Positions 11,301-21,896 of a stretch of DNA of 64,000 nucleotides are shown here, one piece after another. The notes beneath the pieces are model-generated. The model had not been told where the DNA came from, searched no databases, and worked only from the letters and a program-made list of their open reading frames with translations. The first letter of the stretch is position 1. Every line of letters starts with the position of its first letter. Source of the stretch: Diphasiastrum complanatum (taxonomy: Eukaryota; Streptophyta; Lycopodiopsida; Lycopodiales; Lycopodiaceae); the NCBI GenBank assembly GCA_029204225.1, contig CM055101.1, positions 3,852,684 to 3,916,683 on the forward strand, written 5' to 3'. The position numbers and the translations under genes are program-made.

Positions 11301-11590
11301 GGGGGGGGGGGTGTTAGATTTCTACACTCAGGACCAAATCAAATCAGTAATGAGCATTTTGAAAAATTCATGTCGAAGTCCGAATCCATCAACTTCGAAG
11401 TCATCGAAGTCCAAAATCCGAAGTCGGCTTTATCGACTTCGACTTCTCCATGTATATAATCAAAGCTAAACGACATCGAAATATCCAACTTACACTCTCA
11501 CTTCGACTCCATCGACAATTCGACTTCGTCGACTTTTCATCAACCCTCTCTCAAGAAGAACTCACTCTTTTTCTCATTAATGTAAAGTGA
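11301..11590 (+). repeat. Polypurine tract and truncated 3' LTR of Copia element 1
   Basis: A run of eleven G (11301-11311) follows TTAA and precedes TGTTAGATTTCTACAC, the start of a 3' LTR. A TATA-like box (TATATAAT) lies near 11452. The LTR holds many short CGAAGTC / GACTTCG motifs. It breaks off near 11590 into an unrelated Gypsy fragment. No matching start was found in the sequence before the primer-binding site at 1340. Confidence 0.6.
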
Positions 11591-11591
11591 G

Positions 11592-11865
11592 TGTTGTGCT
11601 AAAATGTCAAAAACAATTTGAAGGTGTTTGAATGGTTCTTCTTCACTTTTGTTGAAAATCAAAATATCATCAAAGAAAATTTTAGTGAAAGATCTAAAAT
11701 ATCTAAAAGCTCTTTCCATGAGTCTACAAGATGTAGCGGGAGCATTTGTAAGACCGAACGGAACAACGAGGTACTCAAAAAGACCGTAATTGTTTCTAAA
11801 AGTGGTCTTATAAACATCTTCAAGTGCAATCCGAACTTGATAATACCGAGAATCTAACAGTCTTT
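11592..11865 (-). pseudogene. Gypsy reverse transcriptase fragment
   Basis: The minus strand reads DSRYYQVRIALEDVYKTTF, then EYLVVPFGLTNAPATSCRLM and FFDDILIFNKSEEE. These are RT motifs of Ty3/gypsy elements, with catalytic FDD. Only about 90 residues remain. Its upstream end joins directly to a Copia gag zinc knuckle on the same strand, so this is a chimera of two retrotransposon types. Confidence 0.75.
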
Positions 11866-12770
11866 GATGTCATGATGGGTTCTCTTGCAATATCTGCAGA
11901 AGAGTTTGGTCTTGGTAGTTTGTTGTCGACTATGTTGTTGTTGTTGTGTTGAGTATGTCTGTTCAGCCTTTATCTTCTTATCCTTGAAGTTCTTCTTCTT
12001 GGATTGTTGCTTACTAGAGTACAAGGCCATTGTCTTGTTACTCAAAGTAGATAAGCTTTTTCTCCTTACTTGTTCCTGCTTTTGGAGTGATAGCACAGGA
12101 GTATTGCTCAAAAAAAGTACTAGATTGTCGTAGGAGGGAGGAATACTAGCAAGAAGAGACATAGTAGAAAAAAGTACTAGCAAGAAGAGAATAGCAAGAA
12201 AAAAGTACTAGCAAGAAGAGACATAGTAGAGTCTTCTTCAGAAATAAGTGAACCTATTGCAGCTAATTGATTCAACAACTGTTTGAATTCATTCAGCTGA
12301 TCATTGACTAAATTACCTTCGTTCATTTTGAGGGTAAGGACCTTCTTTCTCAGGAAGAGACGAGTCGATACATCTAATGTTTCATAAATGCTTGTTAAAA
12401 TATCCCATGCTTCTTTCAAAGTGGTACTATTTGATACATGAGCTATCTAGGTATCTTTCATATATAAGGATACAATGGCAAGTGCTTTGCCATCCTCTGT
12501 CTCCCATATGTGTAGCAATTCTAGTTCAGCCGGTCTGGATTTTGAACCATTTACGTATTCCCATAGCTCCTTTTCAATCAGTATCATCCTTATTTTGAAT
12601 TTTCACATGTAGAAATCATCTCCGTTGAACTTATTGATCAATCGAATCTTTGAGGCTGAATCTTCCGTGAAGATCGAAGAACAAATATTGTACACAAATC
12701 AAATATAAACTAGCTCTAAAAATATGAATCTATTTAGATTCTTTTGATCTCAAGACTCTAGTGTATCTAA
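11866..12770 (-). pseudogene. gag: Copia gag fragment
   Basis: The minus strand shows the gag core (LKEAWDILTSIYETLDVSTR, VNDQLNEFKQLLNQL) and a zinc knuckle CRYCKRTHHDIKDC at the downstream end. The part 12420-12600 reads on toward the N-terminus (ELLHIWETEDGKALAIVSLY) with frame breaks and a premature stop. An imperfect internal repeat (CTAGCAAGAAGAG, about 12149-12225) has expanded the middle. Its primer-binding sites lie at 12776-12786 and 12811-12821. Confidence 0.75.
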
Positions 12771-12775
12771 ACCTA

Positions 12776-13510
12776 CTCTGATACCAATCTTTTGGGAAAA
12801 CTATTGATCAGCTCTGATACCACTCTAAGGGTAATATGGAATAAGGATGATCAGGCCACGACAAAAATAGGAGGCCATCCTTCCCAACAAATAAAAAAAA
12901 TGACAATAAATTGTAATAGGATTTAGATTTGCTAGAGAAGTGAAGAATAGATTTGATTTGTATTGATAATGAATATCAATGTAGGTGTTGTAGACAACCA
13001 TAAAGAATTGTGAATAGATTAGGCATCTATAACAACCATGCAATTCTTCGTTACTGATATTTGTGACAGAGGAGAGAGAGGAGTGAGAGGTATTTTAACA
13101 TTCAGCATGAATGCAATATGATAGAAGAGTAGCAAATATGTATAATAAATGTTGTAGTAACAATGATCATATCACAAGACAGTTGCACTGAGCGTGTGAT
13201 CCTACTTACAAAAACAAATAATCGTTATAATTCAAAATACTTTTACTCTCTCTATAATTTCTAACTCTGAGGAGTCGAATATTGAGTTATCAGGTTTCTG
13301 ATCTTGCGATCTTTCGGATCGCAACTATTCTCTCACTTGTCTAATATCTGTTCATCTTTAAACGCTCATTTTCTTATATAGATGTTTGATGATCTTGTGT
13401 TATTCTAATTTTACAATTACAAGATCATTAACTATTCTGTAGTTGATCAATAGACCATTTAGTCAATGGAGTGTGAAGATGTAGATGGGTACTGTACGTT
13501 CAGATTTGCA
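12776..13510 (-). repeat. Two PBS-like sites and a probable LTR
   Basis: CTCTGATACCA occurs near 12776-12786 and again near 12811-12821, each the reverse complement of a TGGTATCAGAG primer-binding site. The bases to the right would then be the 5' LTR of the minus-strand Copia whose gag lies at 11866-12770. LTR borders could not be set and no partner LTR was seen. Nothing else was recognised up to about 13510. Confidence 0.4.
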
Positions 13511-13669
13511 GTATTTTGTATCTCTCGAAAAAACTTTGGGTGCCTAAAATGTTGAGTAGAACACTTTGTCGCATTCTTTACCTATTGAAGATTGCATATA
13601 ACTACAAACTGTGCGAGAAAAATTCAAAATCTTTAATCTCAATTAGAATTCAGCCTCGAGAATATGTTT

Positions 13670-14925
13670 GTACCCGAGGATCAAGGGTTTCCCTATTTCT
13701 ATTCCGACAAAACAAAAGTTTCTGTCTATCTCTTATTTACCGCGCAACAACATTTCTACAAAAATAGAGCACCTATCCAGTGTTACCTATGGAGAGACCC
13801 ACCGCATTGCCGAGTGCCCATATAAAAGCACCTACACCCCTATCTGCCAAGAGTGTGGCCATGACCATTGTTACAGAGATTGCCCATCCCGACCAATAGA
13901 GCCACAAGTCGATGCACCTGTCAATCTCGCAACCATTGTACATGAAAGAAGAGCCAAGGTCACAAAACAAGATGCCCTTGTCTACATTCAGACACGAGCC
14001 CCAATGTTTGAAGGAATCCCCAATGGTAGAGAGAGTTCTGAACGAGGAACATAGTCAACCCCATATTATAAGCCATTACACTAAATTCATTGGACCAGGA
14101 GAGTATCGCAACCCTCAAAAGGAGAAGGATTGTTACATCAAGATGAAAAAGCGGATACAAGAGGAGCAGGCTAAGGCTCCTATTGGTGATCTCAATCGGC
14201 CAATAGAACCTATGAATTCACCTATGCACTCTGACCAAGCTATGAATGCTCCTCCCTCACTCATAAACCAAGAAGGACTTATCCAACCTGAGTTCGATGA
14301 AGAGCCTTTCGTCTCCCTAGAACCAAAAGGGAGTGGGATCGATGCCTTAACTGCCTTATTGTCTAGTCAAGTCACCCTACCCTTAGGTGATGTTTTAAAG
14401 AATTCCAAGATCCTACGCCAAGGCTTGACCACATGGTTAGGAGCTAAAATATACCTACAGGACCCTCCATGGATGGAGAAAGTGACGATGACCAATTTGT
14501 GATGGCCATATGTGCCACTTAGAAAAATGAAAAAAGTAATGTTACCCTATATGTTCAGCACAATAACTTTCCCTCAGTAGCTGCCGTTATTGATGGTGGT
14601 TCAGGTGTAAACATGATGTCTTCACACATATACCGAGAGTGGGGAGTGAGTGCCTTGAAGCCTGCAAGTTTTTCGATAAAACTCACAAATCAAAGCTGCA
14701 TCAAACCCATGGGAATTGTAGAGAATGTACATGTGAAGGTCGTTGATCTTCGCTTTGTCATTAACTTCACTATCCTAGATCTTCCAAAAACAACCTCATC
14801 TTACCGACTTCTGTTAGGAAGACCATGGCTTAAGTTACTCAAAGTATGCCATGACTGGGGTACAAATCGAATTACATTGGAGAATTGGAATAGAGCCATG
14901 AGAGTCGATCCAAATACCTAGCTCG
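13670..14925 (+). pseudogene. Gypsy-like gag end and aspartic protease, broken
   Basis: A cysteine motif CQECGHDHCYRDCP near 13850 resembles a degenerate gag zinc knuckle. A linker follows, readable at 14040-14500 with charged and proline-rich sequence. Near 14580-14850 a retropepsin-like domain reads AVIDGGSGVNMMSSHIY, in place of the usual D-S/T-G, and ends in YRLLLGRPWLK. Several frameshifts divide the region. No RT follows, so it is a truncated Ty3/gypsy-type gag-pro fragment. Confidence 0.55.
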
Positions 14926-15886
14926 CAAGCCCGTTGGAAGAATCAACTTCATCTACCACTGAACATATGATTGATCGAGACCAAAGGAAGCGACATAGGC
15001 TATTGGGAATCCATCAAGATTTTGATACTAATATCATCAATTGGATTGATGCCCTAGCTACAGTCGATTGTATGAGCTCCGTAAAAAGATCTATCTCCCT
15101 ACTTTGAGAAGCCAATCTAGAGGCCAAACTTAAAGTCCCAAACCAAAGGCCTGTCACCCTTGATGATGAGATCAAAATTGGGACATGGTCGAACTATCAT
15201 GGCTTCCATTAGAACCATCCCTAGAACCCTGTGAAGAAGAACTTCTCACCTGGCGCTCAGTGATCACCTTGGAAGATGATGCGGGATATTCTGACGAACA
15301 AACATTATCTTTATCTTGCTTTGATCCCCAACGATATGGAGAGAGATGGTTACCAGAAGATGTACCTAAGATCCCATCCCTGGCTAAGATATCTAAAGAG
15401 CACCACAAGTGTACATCAATATAGTGTCAAGATGAGCCAATGGGACAATTCAGTAGATGAAGCCATAACCAATGTGAACACCATGTTGTGGGATCCCCTT
15501 GGTAGGCAATCATCCCATCTAGTAGATATGGACGCCAACTTGGACAAGTCATTTGCGAATAGTGTAGACTTCCTCACAGTTGGATCTGGTGAAGTCGTAT
15601 ACTCATAAGCATAGGCATAGAGGGCTCTGTTGAAATTTACTGAAATTGTCCAACTATAATCCTGATTGATTATGGGCCAATTTTGGGGTATGGATACTGA
15701 TTTGATCCATTACTCAAATCTTTCCATTTATTGTGTCGCTACATTGGCATGTAGTATAAATCTACTTGCAATTGGTGAGGACTCACGACAAAGCTCCTGA
15801 TGGAATTTGGAGCTTTTTCAAAAACTGTTTTTTGCCAATGCGATTGCTCACCCAATGCAAGTAGCTTATCCAACTCTTTCTCGACT
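14926..15886. other. No clear gene; weak continuation of retroelement
   Basis: Short open frames (for example 15276-15608, plus) show no motif I recognise. They may be the spacer after the protease domain of the Gypsy-like fragment to the left. Nothing further was seen. Confidence 0.3.
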
Positions 15887-16336
15887 TCAATTCTGAAGTT
15901 TGAAACTTAATGACCCATCTCTCAAGGAGTCATGTGGATGCTGTTGTGAGAAATTCTGAATCTGCTCCTCGACGATGATAGGTTTATGAAACAAAGGCTT
16001 TTTCTTTGATGTTGATGGTCCCGCTTCGGTGGCTTGTGCTTTCGTGACTTCTTCAGCATTTGCCCCGTGATCCAATCCTGTATTTTCTTGACCTTGATTT
16101 TGCTGGGATGGTGAGAACTGAGGTACCACTGGTATTTGAATTTGGGGATCCATAGAGATCGGAGACAGTACCCCACACATACCCATGTTGCAGCACGAGC
16201 TACTCGACTTATCACGAGGAGACTTCTTCACTCTCCTAGACGACGTCAGTGACCACCAGTGGCCCTCCATGCGGCCCGTATTACATCCTTTTATAGCATT
16301 AGAAGGACATGATTGGATGGTAGTGTCATACCCCAC
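15887..16336 (-). other. Unrecognised minus-strand open frame, gag-like composition
   Basis: A 149-codon open frame, or about 88 codons from an internal ATG at 16151 (MDPQIQIPVVPQFSPSQQNQ). It is rich in Gln, Pro and Ser and has a basic patch (SKKKPLFHKP). The composition resembles an N-terminal gag of a plant LTR element, but there is no diagnostic motif. It may be noise. Confidence 0.25.
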
Positions 16337-16339
16337 TCA

Positions 16340-16526
16340 TGACTTTTAGCAGTATACATGCTCCCACATGTTTCATATATCATCACATCTATTTCAGTTC
16401 ATAGCTTTAGATTTGTTATTTATGTTACCATTTTGGAGACATTTCATAGGCTCCCATTGTCTCCACATACTTGACATGTACATTTACTAGTCTTATATGC
16501 TTTTTGGCATGGAAAAGACATTAATA
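16340..16526 (+). repeat. LINE 3' end fragment
   Basis: The sequence ACTTGACATGTAC...GACATTAATAAA matches the tail at about 44028-44093, where it runs into a (TTTC)n tail. It is therefore the 3' untranslated end of a LINE family. Here it passes at about 16527 straight into LINE A reverse transcriptase. Confidence 0.5.
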
Positions 16527-18226
16527 AAGCTATATGGCACCATCCTCCAGTCTGCAGTTAGCTCAGAGGCAGAGTCCAGGAGATTACATGCTTTGGGTCA
16601 GGCAGGGTTCCACGCACATTATTCCACTATAGATCACATATTCACACTTCAAGCCCTCATTGACGAAGCTAGACACAGGAGAGAAAAGGTTTACTATTGT
16701 TTTGTGGACTTCAGGAAAGCCTTTGATTCTGTCCCACGCTCCTTACTCATCCAAAGACTCCGAGACCTGGGTTTCTCTACAGATATTATCCTAGCTGTCA
16801 TGGCTCTCTATGAGAGGGTTTTGGGTTGCTTCCGTCATGGTAGTGGCATCTCTGAGTAGATCTGGAGTACTATTGGGGTTAAGCAGGGATGCTCTCTCTC
16901 ACCAGTTCTCTTTGGATTATATATTGACGAGCTAGAGCAGGTCATCTCTCAGTGTGGTGGGGACGGTTGTCGGCTTGGGGACATTCTGATTGCCATCCTT
17001 CTCTATGCGGATGATGTGGTACTAGTCTCCCGTACCAGAGAGGGATTACAGAGACAGTTGGACTGTTTACACACCTTTTGCACTCAGTGGGGTCTAGGGG
17101 TGAATCTCTCGATGACCAAAGTTACGGTCTTCAATACCTCTCGGGCCTTCATGCAGCGCCAGGAGCTTATTTTTTACGGACAGCCCCTAGAGGTGGTTTC
17201 TTCATACACTTACCCGGGTGTGCTCTTCTCTGGTCCTACCTTTAGTATGAGACAGGCGACTACTTCTAGACTTGGGAAGGGCCACTCTGCCCTAGTCCAG
17301 CTAGAGAGACTCGGCTTCCGTAAGTCTATTCGAGATGCCCCGAGTAAGTGCAGACTGTTTGACACCATCGTCACCCCCTCAACATTGTATGCGGCAGAGA
17401 TATGGTGTACAGGACTATCATCCTCACATTGGTCCAGCATTTCATGCCTACAGACCACCATGTTAGCTCGCATGATTCGAGCGAAGCCCTCGGTTCCACA
17501 TGAGATCATCCTTGCGGAGTTTGCCACCCCCCCTATTCAGATTGAGGCAGCCTTCCAGCTCATCACGTACATCCAGAGAGCTCAGGCACTTCCTGATACA
17601 GAGCAGCGGTATACGCGGATTGCACTCATGTCCTCTCATCACCTTCAGACTCAGGGATACAGGCTATCATGGTTCTCTCAGGCATCACACTTCCTCATGG
17701 AAGTATTTGGTATCACTATCACTGATCTCCCTTTGGGTACACACCAGTATATTAGATGTTTTTTATACAGAGCATATCTCGACCGTACTTGGCGACATCC
17801 ATTAAAGGAGTTCTAAATCCAAAAAAGACCCTTTGTAAAGATTCTTTTTATATTATTTCTCAAATTCTTCTTACACATGGACCAATCAAAACACTCAAAT
17901 TTGAAATCTACGTAGCGTAACTTTTTGAGTCCACATTTTGATTCCATACTAAAAATGACATAACTTTTTAGTGGTAAGTCCAAATTTAGCGGAGTTTGGT
18001 GCATTAAAAAGCGCTTGACAAGGGCTTTCCAATGATATGTTACATGACATACTTCTGAGCTACGATCAAAAACTTATGGCAAGTCAAAAGTATTAGTGTT
18101 ATAATATTTTAATTATAAAAAAGGCATCTTGCACGAATTCTTAAAGGGTCTTTTTGGAACTCAAAACTCCTCTAATGAGCTGGGGATTAAGCCTGACTAC
18201 TACCAGACTCACTTTCTCCACCCCCG
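16527..18226 (+). pseudogene. LINE copy A: reverse transcriptase and C-terminal part of ORF2
   Basis: The copy starts inside RT (KLYGTILQ). It shows VYYCFVDFRKAFDSVPRSLL near 16690, TIGVKQGCSLSPVLFGLYID near 16870 and the catalytic LLYADDVVLVSR near 17000. It continues in one long frame to 17797 (AAEIWCTGL, MLARMIRAKPSVPHEIILAE). One TAG (SE-stop-IWS, 16858) breaks the first half. A MITE-like element interrupts it at 17799-18177, and the frame resumes with ELGIKPDYYQTHFLH. It ends at about 18226 against LINE B. APE-type LINE ORF2 makes cDNA at the target site. This copy lacks ORF1 and endonuclease. Confidence 0.88.
17799..18177. mobile_element. MITE-like element with about 44-bp inverted repeats
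   Basis: The left end (17800-17844, CATTAAAGGAGTTCTAAATCC then AAAAAAGACCCTTT) is an inverted copy of the right end (18135-18177, which in reverse reads CATTAGAGGAGTTTTGAGTTCC then AAAAAGACCCTTT). The inside is AT-rich and noncoding. It splits the LINE A frame between TWRH and ELGIKP. No clear target duplication was found, so the superfamily is open. Confidence 0.7.
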
Positions 18227-19399
18227 ATGTAGATGCTCCCCCTGCTGCTACCTTCCCTACTCCCACCTCCATCGCTGCTGCTGCAGCTGCTCCCCCTGCT
18301 GCCTCCCCCTCTACCTCCACTTCCGATGTAGTTCCTCCCCTTGTTGCCGCCTCTCCCCTACTCCCACCTCCATCGCTGCTGCTGCAACTGCTCCCCCGCT
18401 GTCGCCTCCCCTACCTCCAACCCCCCCCCGTTGCAATTGTGCCCCCCCTGCTGTCATCTCCCCCACCCCCGCTCTCCTTGCTGCAACAGTGCCACCCCCT
18501 GCTGTCACCTCCCCTACACTCCCCTCCCTCGCTGCATCCGCCCCTTGCTACCACCTCCCCTATATCTGCCCTCCCTGCTGATTGCATCTCCCTCCCCCTC
18601 GTTGACCTCAATACTGGCATCAGTGTTAGCACCACCTCAACCCTACCTGCAGTTCTGGATCCCATTCTTCCTACTCCGACCATCGCTAGCTCACAACCTA
18701 CAGCTAGCATCCCGTATACGCCCTCCAACTCAACTGAATTGTTCTCTTCTTGGTAGATTGATCAAATCAGGGCCGATTTCCAAACTTTGCAGCAAGAAAT
18801 CTCGCAGTTGGAAGGAACGGTTACGTCCTTGATTCAAAAGGAGGAACATGCTGCAGTCCAAAGTTGCGTCACTCGAACAACCCATCGGGACCAAACAGGC
18901 TGCGGCTTCGGCATCTACCACCAATATGATACAGTAACTAGAGACAAAGATGGAAAAGCAGCAAGAAGAGGCCCTTTCTTGGGCATCAATTTTGAAAGAA
19001 GGCACCAAACCAAGTGCCCCTATCTCTTCGGTTATCTCAGCCACCATCTCGGAAGAGAAAACACGAGACAAAAAAGCGAACATTAGGGTTCGTGGGATCC
19101 CGAATACACAGGATGCCTTGGCTGAAGCCTAACGCTTTCTTGACACCACTCTCGGGCACAAGATAGATGGGTTAGATACCGCATGGAGGACCACCGGAGA
19201 TGAAGCCACTCTCATCATCCGCTTCACTTCCCTCGTGAGTCGCCATTATGCTTTGTGGTACAGAGCTAAGCTACGTGGTACCACTATCTACATGGATGAC
19301 GACCTCACGTATATCCATGTAGAGGAGAGGCGCAAACGAGTCGTTTATCGGGATGGACAAGTGCGCTTTCTTGACAACGCTCCTAGCAGCTCCCAGTGC
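18227..19399 (+). pseudogene. LINE copy B ORF1 (nucleic-acid-binding protein), broken
   Basis: The first third (18227-18570) is a low-complexity Pro/Ala/Ser-rich region built of imperfect CCCCCTGCTGC and ACCTCCATCGCTGCTGCTGC repeats. A probable coiled-coil stretch (LQQEISQLEGTVTSLIQKEE) follows near 18787. Then come ALSWASILKEGTK and the RRM-like motif ANIRVRGIPNTQDALAEA near 19080. A premature TAA falls at 19130. The C-terminal part ends RVVYRDGQVRFLDN. LINE ORF1 proteins coat the RNA and act as chaperones. The ORF ends at a TAG (19400-19402) in frame with ORF2. Confidence 0.75.
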
Positions 19400-19434
19400 T
19401 AGGGATTTGGGGTGCCCAGGGTTGGGAGCACCCC
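19400..19434 (+). promoter_or_regulatory. Candidate stop-readthrough signal between ORF1 and ORF2 (LINE B)
   Basis: The ORF1 stop TAG (19400-19402) is followed by 6 nt and then by a perfect 7-bp stem: GGGGTGC at 19409-19415 with GCACCCC at 19428-19434. The frame after TAG runs open into the endonuclease start RIGVWNCAGI. LINE C and LINE E have the same layout with the same spacing. A UAG plus a downstream structure is the known pattern of retroviral gag-pol readthrough. That it works this way here is inferred. Confidence 0.5.
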
Positions 19435-21896
19435 GAGGTCCCATCCACACCACCTTCGGATTGGAGTGTGGAATTGTGCCGGCATACATTTATCTTCCAC
19501 GACAAGGGACCTGGTTGACTTTATCACAGGCAGAGATATATTATTCATCATGGAGACACACGAGAGCCCGGAGCAGGGACTTCCTTTCCTGGATATAGAT
19601 GGGACTCAGTATTCCGGCAAGAGACTAGATCTGCCAGTGGCCGAGGTTCAGGTGGGGTCGCGTGTCTGTACAGAGAGACTCTCTATTCGAGTATTGACTT
19701 CATCCGACATGACGAGCAGGCCCGCTACATATGAACTTGCATTGTGGGTCAACATATTGGTTTGGATAGAGATCTTTTCATTGTAGCATGTTATTTTCCA
19801 CCTGAGTCCTCGTCTTTTGCGGAGGGTATTGGGTCTCCATATCAGGACCTCTCACCAGATATTATCAGATTCTCAAAGAAGGGGCATATTCTCCTCACAG
19901 GGGACTTTAATGCTCGGACATCTTCGAGACAAACAGAGTTCTTTGACACCTCCGATCAGTTGCGTGTTCGTGCCCTTGACAGCGATATGCTTGGGGTTAC
20001 CAGGACCTCCGCGGACCATTTGGTATTACTTCATATTGTGAGCACTTACTGCAGTTTGGAGAGGCGCATGAGCTAGCCATTTATAATGGCTTACCCTGCT
20101 GGCCACATTCAGACAACTATACATGCCATCCTCACAATGGAGGACATAGTGTCTTTGACTATCTCATGGGGTCACCATCCTTTGTACCCATAGTCTCTGA
20201 CTTCCGCGTTTCTCCCACCACCCTTTCTGATCACTCATTTCTCTCCTTCGATATCGGCCACCTCCCACCCACTCATTCATCTACACTACCCATAATTACT
20301 TGAGCACCCACGTACACATTTGATCCCATTTACATGCCACTGTACCGGCAGTCCTTGGCTTCGCTTTTACACTCCTTTCCTCATGACAGTCTAGTCGACA
20401 CCCAGGCTGCTTTTCTCACCACCTCTCTCCACACAGCTGCATCACTAACTCTTCCCACGAAACCCCATTCCTAAAAGACTCGACGCACACCTCGACCATT
20501 GCATCCTCCTTGGTATGATGTCGAGTGCCGTTCCCTCCACCAGTCAGTCACTTATTCACGTATCCACGCTCCACATCTGCTTCGATCTTCCCGACGCTCC
20601 TACCACCGTGTTCGCCGTCGTAAGAAGCGTTCCTACGATGATACTGAAGGGAGACGTCTTATTGACCTTCTCTTTAGTTCTTCTTTGGGCGCTTTTTGGC
20701 ATGAGTTCATTCCTCGCTCACTACCACCCCTCCTAGAGGACCTCCACATCTGGACTGATTATGCTACTAGCCTGTATACCATCCCTACCGACTCATCCAT
20801 CTCTATATCTCCACGACCATCTGAGTTCTCCTTCTTCACATCTGACATGGTACTTGCAGCCATTAGAAGATGAAGTCCAACAAGGCCAGAGATATTGAAG
20901 ACCTTGAATCTGAACTCGTTTTCCATGCCTCAGACTTACTCGCTCCTACTATAGCCACCCTTCTCAATTCCGCAGTTGTTTCCAGTTTCCCTTCATCATG
21001 GTGCACTAACATCATCCACCCCATCCATAAGAATGGTGACCCCATGATTCCGAGTAACTACCGCACCATCATGATCGGACATATCCTAGCGAAGTTATAT
21101 GGTACTATTCTTCAGTTGGTTGTGAGCTCAGAGGCGGAAACTAGGAGACTACATGCTATGGGTCAGGCAAGTTTTCGAGCCCATTACTCTACCATAGATC
21201 ACATCTTCACATTGCGGGCCTTGATTGAGGAAGCTAAGCACAGGAGAGAGAAGGTTTACTGTTGTTTTGTGGACTTCAGGAAAGCCTTTGATTCTATTCC
21301 TCGCTCATTGCTTATCCAGAGAGTCCGCGACCTCAGCTTCTGCACTGACATCGTTCTTGCTGTGATGGCACTTTATGAGCGTATTCTGGGATGTTTCCGA
21401 CACAGTAGTGGCATATCCGATCACATTTGGTGCACTATTGGGGTGAAGCAGGGTTGCTCCCTCTCACCAGTCCTCTTTGGCTTGTATATTGATGAGTTGA
21501 AGAGAGTCATTACACAGTGTGGTGGTGTTGGTTGTAGGCCTGGGGACATCTCGATCGCTTTATGTTGATGATTGGTATTGGTCTCACCTACCAGAGAGGG
21601 TCTACAACAATAGTTGGATTATTTACATGAGTTTCGCACTAGATGGGGCCTAGGAGTGAACATTGGGAAGACTAAGGTTATGGTCTTCAACACGTCTCAA
21701 GCATTCATGCAGCGATGGGAGCTTACTTTGGGTGGACAGGTTCTAGAGGTGGTCCCTTCCTACACATACTTGGGATCCTTTTCTCAGGTCCTACATTTGG
21801 CATGAGACAGGCCACTACCACTCGATTGGAGAAGGGACATGTCTCCCTTGTTCAACTAGAGAGATTTTGTTTCCGGAAGTCCATCCAGGATGCTCG

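Noticed and set aside
12177-12419. Apparent separate gene with M-K-E-A-W-D start
   Set aside because: It is the middle of a Copia gag read from an internal methionine.
18154-18756. 200-codon open frame across the LINE A/LINE B border, rich in Pro, Leu and Ser
   Set aside because: Several overlapping long frames on both strands arise from the GC-rich repeat composition. Only the part continuous with LINE B ORF1 is meaningful.
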